Assembly (NCBI GenBank): GCA_030765645.1
Contig: JAVCCE010000063.1
Location: 62,001-126,000 of the forward strand
Direction of reading: 5' to 3'
Origin: Candidatus Hinthialibacter antarcticus
GTDB taxonomy: Bacteria; Hinthialibacterota; Hinthialibacteria; Hinthialibacterales; Hinthialibacteraceae
DNA: 64,000 nucleotides
Below are positions 41,698 through 51,689 of the stretch, piece after piece (the stretch's first letter is position 1; each line of letters starts with the position of its first letter). The notes under the pieces are model-generated. The model ran no database searches and was not told where the DNA came from. It worked only from the letters and a program-made list of their open reading frames with translations. Made by a program: the position numbers and the translations under genes.

Positions 41698-42684
41698 TTA
41701 AATACACAGCAGCGTCTTTCTGACGAAGTCGTAAATTGCCAGGTCTTTATCCGGCCTGGGGAACTGCCTGAGCATCTCTAAATCCAGTATCAATGTTTCG
41801 GAGTCTTGGGGTTTTTGTTCAACCATCCCTGTCTCATCCAAGGTCTGTACCATCATCTCAGCGCGCTGCTGTTGCATCGATGGATGCAACTTCATCCATA
41901 AATTTGAATGCATCAGCAAAGCGACCAGGTTCTGTCGGGGAATATCCATCCGAGGCGCTGACGGTGGATTTGGGATGCAGTTGTTTAAAATGACTTGGAT
42001 CGCCTGGAACTCTTTTGCCAGGGTTGGTTCGCCAAATGGCTCATTGAGGAACTCTTCGCGTAATTGATTGAGAATCGGTTCGATGTGTTCTTCGTTGATG
42101 GATTGGATTTCGCCGCTTGCCAATTTGATTAGGTGGACTTTGGCGAGCCGTTGTAGGATTTCAACGGTGATGTTGTCGGGTGTTTCTAATACCGATTTGA
42201 GTTGCTCGGTCATAATATTAAAGCGTTCCGATGGGTCGGACGACGCCTTGGCGCAGAGCGAAAGCAGCGGGCCGACTTTCATCCAGATGTGGGCGTTGTT
42301 CAGGTCGATTTGATGGGTGATTAATTTGTGGGTGTTGCGGAGCTTGTGGCAGAGCAACTTGAGGATCAGTTCGGCGATGTTGGGCGAGCGGCGGATGATG
42401 GTGCGCAAGCGGTGTTTGTTTAACGGAATCAATAACGAGTCTTCGGCGACGATGACGGTTGCTGAACGGGGGGCGTCATCTAAAATGGCCAGTTCGCCGA
42501 CCAGGTCGCGCGCGCCAATTTCCGCAATGACCGTTGATTGTCCCGAAATTTCCGTCTCAACCATTAAGCGCCCTTCGACGACGAAATAGGCGCATTTGCC
42601 CAATTCGCCTTGGCGCATCAACACTGTGCCTTTACCTGCGCGAACCACATCGCGAGATAAATCGCCGAAACCCATATCTGGCAT
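41698..42684 (-). CDS. Cyclic-nucleotide-binding-domain protein without DNA-binding domain
   Basis: It is 328 residues from the ATG preceded by AAGGA; an upstream TTG lacks a ribosome site. Residues ~15-115 form a CNB/Crp-type beta-roll: GTVLMRQGELGKCAYFVVEG, VIAEIGARDLVGELAILDD and PRSATVIVAEDS match the phosphate-binding cassette (GELA..APRSAT). The remaining ~200 residues are helical and show no helix-turn-helix, kinase or channel motif. A cAMP or c-di-GMP sensor that signals through a partner protein is inferred. It is divergent from polA across a 472-bp gap. Confidence 0.82.
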   Translation of the reverse strand: MPDMGFGDLSRDVVRAGKGTVLMRQGELGKCAYFVVEGRLMVETEISGQSTVIAEIGARDLVGELAILDDAPRSATVIVAEDSLLIPLNKHRLRTIIRRSPNIAELILKLLCHKLRNTHKLITHQIDLNNAHIWMKVGPLLSLCAKASSDPSERFNIMTEQLKSVLETPDNITVEILQRLAKVHLIKLASGEIQSINEEHIEPILNQLREEFLNEPFGEPTLAKEFQAIQVILNNCIPNPPSAPRMDIPRQNLVALLMHSNLWMKLHPSMQQQRAEMMVQTLDETGMVEQKPQDSETLILDLEMLRQFPRPDKDLAIYDFVRKTLLCI

Positions 42685-43156
42685 TGAATTGTCCTTGACG
42701 ATCGGCCCGCCTGCGTTTGACAAGCGCTTCGAAGGTTTACTTTATTTTTTTTCAACTACCGCCGCGCAAATTAAAATATGAAATCTGCGCCTTCTATTAT
42801 GATACCCAACCCTCAAGGGCAATTCAAAGGCAAGTTTACCGATTCGCCTATTTCATCGCAGAATAAATTTTTCTGGAAAAATCCCTTGCATCCTGGCATG
42901 GCAAGAGATAGTATATATGTGAATACGATGCTTTTCTGAATTCTTATCTCACCCCACGTCTGGTATAGAGTCTTCCACACGAATCTTATAAGTATGGTTC
43001 TGTTCCTGGCGAATGCGTTTTCCTGTCGAGATGAGTTATTAATAAACGAGAATAGGTAAATCCAACAAAAATCATTTCAATGCCCATTCGCCAACAGTCT
43101 ATTTCGGCGCTAATTTTGGCAAATCCATAGGTAAGACGATCCTAAAACTTGAAAAT
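42685..43156. other. 472-bp intergenic gap before polA
   Basis: The gap is AT-rich. Several weak -10-like sites occur (TATATA at 42912, TTATAAG near 42987) but none has a well-spaced -35. No RNA gene, repeat or ORF with family similarity was seen. It must hold the promoters of the two divergent genes. Confidence 0.5.
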
Positions 43157-45826
43157 ATGAGCAAGGTATTTCTTGTAGACGGCAGCTCGGTATTTTTCCG
43201 CTCATTTCACGCCATCCGCGACCTTCGACGTTCTGATGGTGCGCCGACCAATGCGGTTTATGGCTATGTGATGACGTTGCGGAACCTATTGAGCGAACAT
43301 AATCCCGACAGCGTGGTGGTCGCATTTGACCTCCCCGGGCCGACCTATCGCGTTGAGATGTACCCGGACTACAAAGCGAACCGCGAAGCGCCGCCCGAAG
43401 ATCTCGTCGCGCAAATTCCCCTCATAAAAGACGTGACAAAATTGATGGGGCTGAACCAAGTCGAAGCGGAAGGTTTTGAAGCCGATGATCTGTTGGGCGC
43501 GATGGCGGTTTGGCTCAAAGAACACGGGCGCGAATCGGTCATTGTGTCGGGCGACAAGGATTTGATGCAGTTGGTTAACGATAACGTTTCAATGTTGCGG
43601 CTGACTCCAATGAAAAATCAACCCAACAAAATTTATAACCCCGCCGACGTGAAAGAACGCTACGGCGTTGAACCGGAGCAGTTGGTGCAGGTGTTTGCAT
43701 TGATGGGAGACTCCATCGACAATATACCCGGCGTGGCGGGCATCGGTGAAAAAACCGCCGTGAGTTTGATTCAAGAATTCGGCGACCTTGAAACGCTGTA
43801 CGATAATCTAGATAAGGTCAAAGGCAAAAAACGGGTCGAGAACCTAATCAACGATAAAGAGAAAGCCTTTCTCTCCCGCGACCTCTTCCGAATCGACCAA
43901 ACTCCTCCCACAAAATTCGACGATGAATTATTTAACTTTCAAACCATTGATCGTGACGCGCTGCACCAGTTTTTTACGGAGATGGAATTCCGTACGTTTG
44001 CGAAAGAGTATGCGCCGGAACTCGCGAAGGAATCGCCCGCTGATCTTGATTATCAAACGGTCGATACCCTGGACGGGCTGAAAGCCGTTGTGGAAGCCGT
44101 GAAAAAGAACGGCGCCTGCGCGGTCGATACAGAGACCACTTCGCTGGAAGTATTGGATGCGAAGATCGTCGGATTGGCTTTTTCCATCGGGCCGCAACAA
44201 GGGTGGTATATTCCGCTTCGGCATGACCAGGGAACCAACCTCGACCTTGAAAGTGCGCGCCCGCTATTGAAGGAAATTCTTGAGAACCCGTCGGTCCGCT
44301 TGTTTGCTCACCATTTTAAATACGACTATCACATTCTCAGAAATGAAGGATTCAATATCGCCAATCTTGCGGGCGATACGTTGGTTGCGTCTTACCTGGC
44401 GCAAACAGATCGACAGTCGCATAAACTCGACGCGCTGGCCGAAACCCTGGCGGGCATGCGCATGACGCCTATCACTGCATTGATCGGCGAAGGCAAAGAG
44501 CAAAAGTCGATGACGGAAGTCGAAATCGAAATCGCTTCGCCGTATGCGTGTGAAGACGTTGATGCGTGTTGGCGGCTCAACCAATGGTTTGAGCCTCAAC
44601 TGGAAAAAGAGGGAATGACGCGCCTCTACGGCGAGATCGAAGTTCCGCTCATTCGCGCATTGGCTGAGATGGAGCGGCGCGGCGTATGCGTTGATCCCCA
44701 TGTGTTGGAAGGACAGTCCAACGAACTCGCTGGTGAGATGCACGTGTTGGAAGAACGGATATTTGAATCCGTCGGGAAGCGATTCAATCTTAACTCCCCT
44801 TCGCAATTAGCGGAAATCCTCTATGATGATTTACGACTTTTGAAAGGACGCAAGCGCACGACGCGCGCAGACGTGCTTGAAAAGTTGGCCGCCGAGGGCG
44901 TCGAAGTCGCGCAGGATATTCTCGACTATCGTCATCGCCAGAAGATTAAATCCACTTATCTCGATTCATTGGCAAAATTAATTCGCCCGGATACGGGCCG
45001 CGTTCACACAACATTCAATCAAGCGGTGGTAAATACTGGTCGAATTTCAAGCAGCGATCCTAATTTGCAAAATATTCCCATTCGGACAGATTTAGGCCGC
45101 CGCGTACGCCGGGCCTTTGTGGCAAAAGCGGGCTGGCAATTGGCGTCGCTGGATTATTCTCAAATTGAATTGCGCATCTTGGCGCACCGCTCAAAAGACC
45201 CCGGCTTGTTAAGCGCCTTTGCCGCCGGAGAAGATATTCACCGCCGGACGGCCGCAGACGTGTTTTCCGTCGGACTCGATGATGTGACTTCCGACATGCG
45301 CCGCAAAGCGAAGGAAATTAATTTCGGCTTGAATTATGGGATGTCGTCGTATGGATTGGCGCGCCGATTGAAAATCTCAGATGAAGAAGCGGCGACGTAT
45401 ATTGAAACCTATTTTTCGCGGTATCCATTAGTCCAGCGTTATATGGACGAAACCGTAGAATTTGCGCAACAACATTTATATGTCGAAACCATTTTTGGAC
45501 GGCGGGTCCCTACATCGGGCGTCCGCGACGCTAACCGGATGCGGCGCGACAATGCGCGACGGGCGGCGATCAACGGCCCCATCCAAGGCTCAGCGGCGGA
45601 TTTATTGAAATTGGCGATGGTGCATGTGTATCAAGAATTTAAAGACCGCGCGGATGAAGTTGCATTGCTGATGACCGTTCATGATGAATTGGTCTTGGAA
45701 GCGCGGGAAGACATTGTTGACGAAGTGACCCAGCGGTGTCGGGAGTTGATGGAGTCGGCCATGTCGTTTGACGTTCCGATTCCTGTTGAGTGTTCAATCG
45801 GGCCGGATTGGGCGGCGTTGAAATGA
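43157..45826 (+). CDS. polA: DNA polymerase I
   Basis: The 889-residue protein has all three domains. The 5'-3' exonuclease is residues ~1-290: FLVDGSSVFFRSFHA, VSGDKDLMQLV and GVAGIGEKTAVSLI. The 3'-5' exonuclease is ~310-490 with an intact acidic start AVDTETTSL and LAGDTLVASYLAQT, so proofreading is probably active. The polymerase is ~500-889: LDYSQIELRILAHRSKD, RRKAKEINFGLNYGMSSYG and MTVHDELVLEA. It fills gaps in replication and repair. The start has only a weak ribosome site. The stop overlaps the ATG of coaE (ATGA), so the two are translationally coupled. Confidence 0.97.
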   Translation: MSKVFLVDGSSVFFRSFHAIRDLRRSDGAPTNAVYGYVMTLRNLLSEHNPDSVVVAFDLPGPTYRVEMYPDYKANREAPPEDLVAQIPLIKDVTKLMGLNQVEAEGFEADDLLGAMAVWLKEHGRESVIVSGDKDLMQLVNDNVSMLRLTPMKNQPNKIYNPADVKERYGVEPEQLVQVFALMGDSIDNIPGVAGIGEKTAVSLIQEFGDLETLYDNLDKVKGKKRVENLINDKEKAFLSRDLFRIDQTPPTKFDDELFNFQTIDRDALHQFFTEMEFRTFAKEYAPELAKESPADLDYQTVDTLDGLKAVVEAVKKNGACAVDTETTSLEVLDAKIVGLAFSIGPQQGWYIPLRHDQGTNLDLESARPLLKEILENPSVRLFAHHFKYDYHILRNEGFNIANLAGDTLVASYLAQTDRQSHKLDALAETLAGMRMTPITALIGEGKEQKSMTEVEIEIASPYACEDVDACWRLNQWFEPQLEKEGMTRLYGEIEVPLIRALAEMERRGVCVDPHVLEGQSNELAGEMHVLEERIFESVGKRFNLNSPSQLAEILYDDLRLLKGRKRTTRADVLEKLAAEGVEVAQDILDYRHRQKIKSTYLDSLAKLIRPDTGRVHTTFNQAVVNTGRISSSDPNLQNIPIRTDLGRRVRRAFVAKAGWQLASLDYSQIELRILAHRSKDPGLLSAFAAGEDIHRRTAADVFSVGLDDVTSDMRRKAKEINFGLNYGMSSYGLARRLKISDEEAATYIETYFSRYPLVQRYMDETVEFAQQHLYVETIFGRRVPTSGVRDANRMRRDNARRAAINGPIQGSAADLLKLAMVHVYQEFKDRADEVALLMTVHDELVLEAREDIVDEVTQRCRELMESAMSFDVPIPVECSIGPDWAALK

Positions 45827-46476
45827 ACCAAACCAGCGCTCCAAACAAATCGTTGAGCCAATTGGCGCGCACAAGCCAAGCGCCGCGCCGATGCGTATTG
45901 GGTTTGACTGGAAACCCCGGCGCAGGCAAGAGTGTTGCGGCGAAATGCTTCGAGAAGTACGGCGCCAAAGTTCTCAACGCCGATCAGGCGGGACACAAAC
46001 TGCTACATGCAACTTCACCCGTTTTCGAGCAATTGCTTTCTGTTTTTGGACGCGACATTCTTGATGAATCCGGCGGGATTGTCCGCCAAAAACTTGGAGA
46101 GATTGTCTTTGCGTCGCCGGAAAAATTAGAACAACTGAACGAAATTGTGCATCCACACATTCAGGCGGAATTATACGGCCAGGTGGAATTGTTTCGCAGC
46201 AGTGATGAAGACGGGCCGTTAGTGATCGACGCCGCCTTGATATTTGAATGGGGCAATGAACCACGCTTTGACGGCGTGATTGTAATTGCCGCTTCGACTG
46301 ACAGAAGAAGAAAGCGTTTCATTGAAGCGCGGGGCGATGCGGGCCAAAACTTTGATCAGCGTGAAGCCGCCCAATTGCCGCAAGAAGAAAAAATCAAACG
46401 GGCCGACGTGGTGTTTTGGAACGAAGGCTCGGTCAACAATCTAGACCAACAAATACGAATGTTTATACAAACGTAA
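45823..46476 (+). CDS. coaE: Dephospho-CoA kinase
   Basis: The 217-residue enzyme performs the last step of coenzyme A synthesis, phosphorylating the ribose 3'-OH of dephospho-CoA. The P-loop is GLTGNPGAGKS (residues ~27-37), the nucleotide/CoA segment is LNADQAGHKLL, and the lid and base elements are HPHIQAEL and IDAALIFEW. The start is the ATG that overlaps the polA stop; a longer upstream ORF start lies inside polA. It has about 20 extra N-terminal residues compared with the usual family. Confidence 0.93.
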   Translation: MNQTSAPNKSLSQLARTSQAPRRCVLGLTGNPGAGKSVAAKCFEKYGAKVLNADQAGHKLLHATSPVFEQLLSVFGRDILDESGGIVRQKLGEIVFASPEKLEQLNEIVHPHIQAELYGQVELFRSSDEDGPLVIDAALIFEWGNEPRFDGVIVIAASTDRRRKRFIEARGDAGQNFDQREAAQLPQEEKIKRADVVFWNEGSVNNLDQQIRMFIQT

Positions 46477-46500
46477 GGAAATTAAAGAGAGAGCAAAACG

Positions 46501-47973
46501 ATGGAAACAAAGACCCCAGGCCGACGGCCCAGAACCTCCAACCGTACCAACCAGGACAACAAAGGCAACTCAGGAAACTCCACTGGATGGCGCGGCGAGC
46601 GCAAAGAGCGGTTTGACCGCCCCAATAATCAGCGCTCAGACCGATACGTAACCCCAACGCCCAGCCACGCCGAAAACAATGAAGCCACGCCGGGAAAACA
46701 CGCCCATTTGGAAATGGAGAAGTTGAAGAAACTCACCATTTCCGACCTCACAAAAATGGCGAACGAGATGTCGATCGAGGGCGTCAGCGGCCTGCGCAAA
46801 CAAGAACTCATCTACAAAATTCTTGAACACGCGGCGCAAGACGAAAAAGACAACGGCGAAATGGAAGGCTCCGGCGTATTGGAAGCCTTGCCCGAAGGCT
46901 TCGGCTTTTTGCGCAGCGCGGACTATTGCTATCTGCCCGGGCCTGACGACATTTATGTGTCGCCGTCGCAAATCCGCCGCTTTGGCTTACGCAAAGGCGA
47001 TACCGTCACGGGCGTGATTCGTCCGCCCAAAGATGGAGAGCGCTACTTCGCTTTATTAAAAGTGAAAACCATCAACTACGAGCCGCCCGAAGCAGCGAAA
47101 AATAAAATTCTCTATGATAACTTGACGCCGCTGTTCCCGACCGAGCGGTTGAAAATGGAATATCATAAAGACCGGATGTCGTCGCGCATCATCGAACTGG
47201 TGACGCCGATGGGCAAAGGCCAACGCGCGTTGATCGTGGCGCCGCCCAACTCCGGTAAGACGATGTTGCTTCAGGAAATTGCCAACAGTCTGACCAAAAA
47301 CAATCCTGAAATTACCATGATTGTTTTGCTCATCGACGAACGCCCTGAAGAAGTGACCGAAATGAAGCGCACCGTCGAAGGCGAAGTGATTTCGTCGACG
47401 TTCGATGAGCCGCCCGAACGCCACATTCAAGTTGCGGAAATGGTCATCGAAAAAGCCAAGCGTTTGGTTGAATACCGCCACGACGTGGTTATCCTTCTCG
47501 ACTCGATTACCCGTCTGGCGCGCGCTTATAACCAAACCGCGCCGCACAGCGGAAAGATTCTTTCTGGTGGTATTGATTCGAGCGCGTTGATTCCGCCCAA
47601 GCGCTTTTTCGGCGCGGCGCGAAACATTGAAGAAGGCGGCAGCCTCTCAATTCTCGCAACGGCGTTGATCGACACCGGCAGCCGGATGGACGACGTTATC
47701 TACGAAGAATTTAAAGGCACTGGCAACCTCGAACTTCACTTAGATCGTAAACTGGCCGAACGCCGTATCTACCCGGCCATTGATATCAACCGTTCCAAAA
47801 CGCGTAAGGAAGAATTGCTTTTGGACCCCGCCGATCTGGAACGCGTCTGGCTGTTGCGTAAGGTGCTCAATGAAATGAACGCCAGCGAAGCGGTCGAGTT
47901 GTTATTGCAGCGGATGAAGAAAACCAAGAACAACCAGGAATTTCTCGAAACGCTTCATCAGACCAAGTTGTAA
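46501..47973 (+). CDS. rho: Transcription termination factor Rho
   Basis: The 490-residue protein has an N-terminal Asn/Arg/Gly-rich extension (residues 1-65), then the Rho N domain ([17 protein letters not shown]...[11 protein letters not shown]), the RNA-binding cold-shock domain ([37 protein letters not shown] split over ~126-161), and the hexameric ATPase. Walker A is APPNSGKT (247-254), where the usual sequence is APPKAGKT. Walker B and later loops are normal ([36 protein letters not shown]). Rho terminates untranslated transcripts. The polar N-terminal insertion is seen in several phyla and may bind RNA. GAGAG precedes the ATG. Confidence 0.97.
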   Translation: METKTPGRRPRTSNRTNQDNKGNSGNSTGWRGERKERFDRPNNQRSDRYVTPTPSHAENNEATPGKHAHLEMEKLKKLTISDLTKMANEMSIEGVSGLRKQELIYKILEHAAQDEKDNGEMEGSGVLEALPEGFGFLRSADYCYLPGPDDIYVSPSQIRRFGLRKGDTVTGVIRPPKDGERYFALLKVKTINYEPPEAAKNKILYDNLTPLFPTERLKMEYHKDRMSSRIIELVTPMGKGQRALIVAPPNSGKTMLLQEIANSLTKNNPEITMIVLLIDERPEEVTEMKRTVEGEVISSTFDEPPERHIQVAEMVIEKAKRLVEYRHDVVILLDSITRLARAYNQTAPHSGKILSGGIDSSALIPPKRFFGAARNIEEGGSLSILATALIDTGSRMDDVIYEEFKGTGNLELHLDRKLAERRIYPAIDINRSKTRKEELLLDPADLERVWLLRKVLNEMNASEAVELLLQRMKKTKNNQEFLETLHQTKL

Positions 47974-47994
47974 AGCGGACAGGCTGCCTGCCGG

Positions 47995-49860
47995 ATGAAC
48001 GGAACGCCAGATAACCCACGCAGCGCATTACGCCAATTGATTGCGTATGTGCTGCGGTATCGCTTGCCTTTCGCGTTTGCTGTGGCCGCCAGCGCCTTGG
48101 TGTCAATCACCAGCGCGGCGTCATTGGCGATGTTAAAGCCGATGACGGAAGCGGTGTTCGGCATCGAACACAACGTGGACAACTGGCTGGGGCAAGCGCT
48201 GGCGCCGATCTATAACTTGATCGCGCATTTCGCCGAAGGCAATCCGCTGGGCGCTTTAATTATTATATGTCTGGTGTTTTTCGGCATCACCGTGGTGCGC
48301 AGCGTGCTGCGTTTTTCGCAAGTGTATACCACCCATTGGATCGGCAACCGGGTCATCCTCGATCTGCAACACGAACTCTACGACAAGATGACGGGGTATC
48401 ATTCCGCTTACTTCGCCCGTCACCCGATTGGCGGGCTGTTGTCGTATTACACCGCAGACATCCGTCTGATCGGCATTAATATTTTCAACGCTTTTAGCCA
48501 ACTGTTGTTAGACCCGCTGACGGTGATTGTGTTGTTGGCGTTTTTGTTGATGCTGCAATGGCAATTGACCTTGGCCTATGCGCTGATGGCGCCCGCTCTG
48601 GTTTTGACCGTCCGTTTTTTTGCCCGCAAAAATCGCCGCGCCAGCCGTGACGCCCAAGACGCGTTGGAAAGCATCGGGGCGTTTCTGCAAGACCACTTTA
48701 GACTGATTCGCGTTGTACAAGCCTATGGAATGCAAGGCGCGCAACGTCGTCGTTTAGAGGTGGGAACCCACGCAAATTTCAGCGCCATGATGCGCAAGGT
48801 GAAAGCATTCGGCCTTTCTTCGCCATTGAATGAACTGATCGGCGTCGCAGCGGTCTGCGTGATTCTTATGTTGGGCGGCTATGTGATTTTTGTTCAACAA
48901 AGCATGGACAGAACGAGTTTTATTGTTTTTCTCGGCGTATTAATTTCGCTTTATCAGCCGATTCGCCGCATAGAGCGTTCCATTCAGGAAATGCAGCACG
49001 GCCTCGCCGCCGCCGAGCGGGTGTTTGAGGCGCTGCATGAAAATGCAACCTTGCCGGAAGACAACGCGGCTTCAAGGGTAGAGCGGTTTGAGAAATCTAT
49101 CACATTTGAAAACGTCGGCTTTGCCTATGACGGCGAACGAAAGGTCTTAGACGCCGTTTCGTTCGCTGCGAAACGTGGAGAGACAACAGCGTTTGTCGGG
49201 CCGAGCGGCGCAGGCAAGACCACGTTGGTGAATCTCGTTCCACGATTTTATGACCCGACGGAAGGGCGCATTCTATTTGACGGCGCCGACCTGCGTTCGT
49301 TCGATTTACTATCGCTGCGTTCGATGATCGCGTACGTTCCGCAAGAGCAAGCGGTGTTTTCATCGACCGTGTGGGACAACATCACCTGCGGTGTTGAAGG
49401 CGCGACCCCGGAGGCGGTTGAGTCTGCGGCGAAGGCCGCGTTTGCGCATGAATTTATTAATGAATTGCCCAACGGCTATCAAACCGTGATCGGCGGCGAA
49501 GACGGCGCCGCGTTTTCAGGCGGGCAGTGCCAGCGCATCGCAATTGCGCGGGCGTTTTTTCGTGACGCCCCAATTTTGATTTTGGATGAAGCGACCTCTG
49601 CGCTGGATAGCGAATCGGAACAGCGGGTGAAACGCTCGCTTGACCAATTGATGCAGGGGCGTACGGTGTTTGTGATTGCGCACCGCCTTTCGACCATTTT
49701 GCAAGCGGACCGCATCGTGGTGATGGACGCGGGGCGCATCGTTGATTCAGGGACGCACGGCGAATTATTAAAATCCTGTGCGCTCTATCAGCGCTTGTAT
49801 GAATTGCAATTTCAAAATAGTGAAGTAAAAACTACGTCTGAACTCAATCCTGCAGAATGA
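47995..49860 (+). CDS. ABC exporter, MsbA-like (transmembrane plus ATPase in one chain)
   Basis: The 621-residue half-transporter has six membrane helices (residues ~1-330), with the intracellular loop pattern GGLLSYYTADIRLIGINIFNAFSQLLLDPL close to MsbA. The nucleotide-binding domain (345-610) has Walker A GPSGAGKTT, Q-loop AYVPQEQAVF, signature FSGGQCQR, Walker B ILILDEATSALD and switch His in IAHRLSTI. It probably homodimerises to flip lipid A or a related glycolipid across the inner membrane. No lipid A gene is adjacent apart from the LpxH-like gene 7 kb away, so the substrate is not certain. The stop overlaps the next gene's start (ATGA). Confidence 0.9.
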   Translation: MNGTPDNPRSALRQLIAYVLRYRLPFAFAVAASALVSITSAASLAMLKPMTEAVFGIEHNVDNWLGQALAPIYNLIAHFAEGNPLGALIIICLVFFGITVVRSVLRFSQVYTTHWIGNRVILDLQHELYDKMTGYHSAYFARHPIGGLLSYYTADIRLIGINIFNAFSQLLLDPLTVIVLLAFLLMLQWQLTLAYALMAPALVLTVRFFARKNRRASRDAQDALESIGAFLQDHFRLIRVVQAYGMQGAQRRRLEVGTHANFSAMMRKVKAFGLSSPLNELIGVAAVCVILMLGGYVIFVQQSMDRTSFIVFLGVLISLYQPIRRIERSIQEMQHGLAAAERVFEALHENATLPEDNAASRVERFEKSITFENVGFAYDGERKVLDAVSFAAKRGETTAFVGPSGAGKTTLVNLVPRFYDPTEGRILFDGADLRSFDLLSLRSMIAYVPQEQAVFSSTVWDNITCGVEGATPEAVESAAKAAFAHEFINELPNGYQTVIGGEDGAAFSGGQCQRIAIARAFFRDAPILILDEATSALDSESEQRVKRSLDQLMQGRTVFVIAHRLSTILQADRIVVMDAGRIVDSGTHGELLKSCALYQRLYELQFQNSEVKTTSELNPAE

Positions 49861-51608
49861 AACAATGGCTGATTGTCGTCTTGTTGCTCGCCGTGCACGT
49901 CGCGTTGTTGTGGCACAGCGCAAGCCGCAAGTCTGCCACCGTTGACGAACTCAGCCACCTCGCTGGCGGCTTATACGCCGTATCGACGGGCGACTTTCGC
50001 ATTACCCGCGTAGACCCGCCTTTTCAAAACGTCTTCTGTGCAATCTTCGCCGCTTCGTTGTGTGAATACAAACTTGACTTCGAGAATGAAAGTTGGAACA
50101 AGGGCATCTGGAACGGTTCCGGCGACCGTTTGCTTGAGGCCAATCCCGATCATATTCATGAATTGCTGATGGCGGGGCGGCTTGGCAGTATGGTTCTTTC
50201 TTGCGCTCTGTGCTTACTAATATTTCTTTGGGCAAAAGACCTCTGGGGATGTCGCCCGGCGCTATGCGTGTTAGCGCTGACGGTGATTGAGCCAAACCTG
50301 TTGGCGCATGGAAAACTCATCACCACCGATGCGGGGACGATATTCTTCTACACGCTGACGGGGTATCTGTGTTGGCGCTTTTATCAAAAGCCAAATTGGA
50401 TATTGCTGATTGGCATCGGCGCGGCGGCTGCTGGAGCGTGGCTCAGTAAACATTCCGGCTTGTTGTTATTTCCCGCGCTGTTTGTTGTCTTTCTCACGCT
50501 GCCGATCCCTTCGATTATTAGAATGCCTGATTATTGCAAGCAATTTTCACGCGTGATGCAAAAGACGCTGACGTCGATTGGAATGCTGATCGTGATTAGC
50601 ATCGCGGGATTTTTCACGATATGGGCGGGGTACGGTTTTGAAGTCGGCGATTCGATTCCAGATCGTTTACCCAAAGACAGCGAACTGTGGAGCGAAGCCA
50701 GTACGCCGTTATTGTACGGGTCGTATATTTTGGGATTGGAAAATCGCATTCAGTTTGATCCCGAAAATCCGAATGACCCATTTTGGATATTCTTGTCGAA
50801 TTACACGCCTGCATTCAGCCATTGGGAAGGCTTCTTCGCCACGCGGCTGATCTTGCGGCAAGGGCACCTGGGCTACCTATTGGGGCGGTTTTCATACACG
50901 GGCTTTGTCTATTACTATCCGGTATTGTTCTTGATAAAAACGCCTTTACCGCTGTTGTTCATTATTGCATTCGGCGCGTTTTTGTTGGTGCGAAAAAAAA
51001 TCCAGATTGACCGCAATGCATTAACAATCATGCTGGTTATTCCCAGCGTGTATTTGTTGATTCTAATGTTTTTCAACACGGCGGCGATTGGTTATCGTCA
51101 TGCGCTACCGTTGTTGCCATACTTGCTGATCTTGTGCGGCGGCGCGGCGGCGTCATATATATTCAAGATTAAAAAAATCCAATGGAGCGCAGCGTTTTTT
51201 GTTCTGCTTGCGTGGTGTGTAATCGAAACACTGACGACGCATCCGCATTACATTTCGTATTTCAATACGTTAACGGGCGGTTCAGAACAAGGGCGGCATT
51301 ACGCGGTTGATTCAAATTTAGACTGGGGGCAGGATTTGATCTTGCTCAAAGAATATATCGACGAACATGACTTAGGCGAACCGTATTTATTTTATTTTGG
51401 CCCCAAGTCATTGCCTGAGGCGTACGGCGTTCCACACAGAATATTAAAAGACGCAGGAACCTTGCCGCCGGGAACCTACATCATCAGCGCGACGTTTTTG
51501 CAGGGCGTGGGCGCAGGCGCCTGGATGCAGCCGCTCGAAATCTTCCGCCGCCGCAAACCAGACGCCTACATCACGCCTGCGTTATTGCTTTATCAAAAGA
51601 AATACTAA
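49857..51608 (+). CDS. GT-C-fold membrane glycosyltransferase-like protein
   Basis: The 583-residue protein has about ten membrane helices. An early acidic loop (DELSHLAGGLYAVSTGDFRI then TRVDPPF) is typical of PMT/ArnT-type glycosyltransferases, which use lipid-linked sugars. A late periplasmic loop contains YFNTLTGGSEQGRHYAVDSNLDWGQD, a motif I associate with many bacterial GT39-like proteins. It overlaps the ABC exporter gene by 4 bp, so both probably work on the same envelope glycolipid. The acceptor is unknown. A palindromic repeat follows. Confidence 0.85.
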   Translation: MKQWLIVVLLLAVHVALLWHSASRKSATVDELSHLAGGLYAVSTGDFRITRVDPPFQNVFCAIFAASLCEYKLDFENESWNKGIWNGSGDRLLEANPDHIHELLMAGRLGSMVLSCALCLLIFLWAKDLWGCRPALCVLALTVIEPNLLAHGKLITTDAGTIFFYTLTGYLCWRFYQKPNWILLIGIGAAAAGAWLSKHSGLLLFPALFVVFLTLPIPSIIRMPDYCKQFSRVMQKTLTSIGMLIVISIAGFFTIWAGYGFEVGDSIPDRLPKDSELWSEASTPLLYGSYILGLENRIQFDPENPNDPFWIFLSNYTPAFSHWEGFFATRLILRQGHLGYLLGRFSYTGFVYYYPVLFLIKTPLPLLFIIAFGAFLLVRKKIQIDRNALTIMLVIPSVYLLILMFFNTAAIGYRHALPLLPYLLILCGGAAASYIFKIKKIQWSAAFFVLLAWCVIETLTTHPHYISYFNTLTGGSEQGRHYAVDSNLDWGQDLILLKEYIDEHDLGEPYLFYFGPKSLPEAYGVPHRILKDAGTLPPGTYIISATFLQGVGAGAWMQPLEIFRRRKPDAYITPALLLYQKKY

Positions 51609-51610
51609 TT

Positions 51611-51686
51611 CAGGCTTCGAGTGTGTCTCTCTTTGTTTTGGTACGGGCTTACCGCATAGGCGCTCAGTGAGACGCCCCGAAGCCTG
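51611..51686. repeat. Palindromic element type 1, divergent copy E, between convergent genes
   Basis: CAGGCTTCGAGTGTGTCTC at the left and GAGACGCCCCGAAGCCTG at the right form an imperfect long stem. The centre (GTACGGGCTTACCGCATAGGCGCTC) resembles the centre of copies A and D. Located 3 bp after one stop and 4 bp before the other, it could double as a terminator, although no T-run follows. Confidence 0.6.
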
Positions 51687-51689
51687 ATA

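Noticed and set aside
42886-42917. TTGCAT ... TATATA as a polA-region promoter
   Set aside because: Spacing is 20 bp, outside the usual 16-18, and other weak candidates are equally likely.
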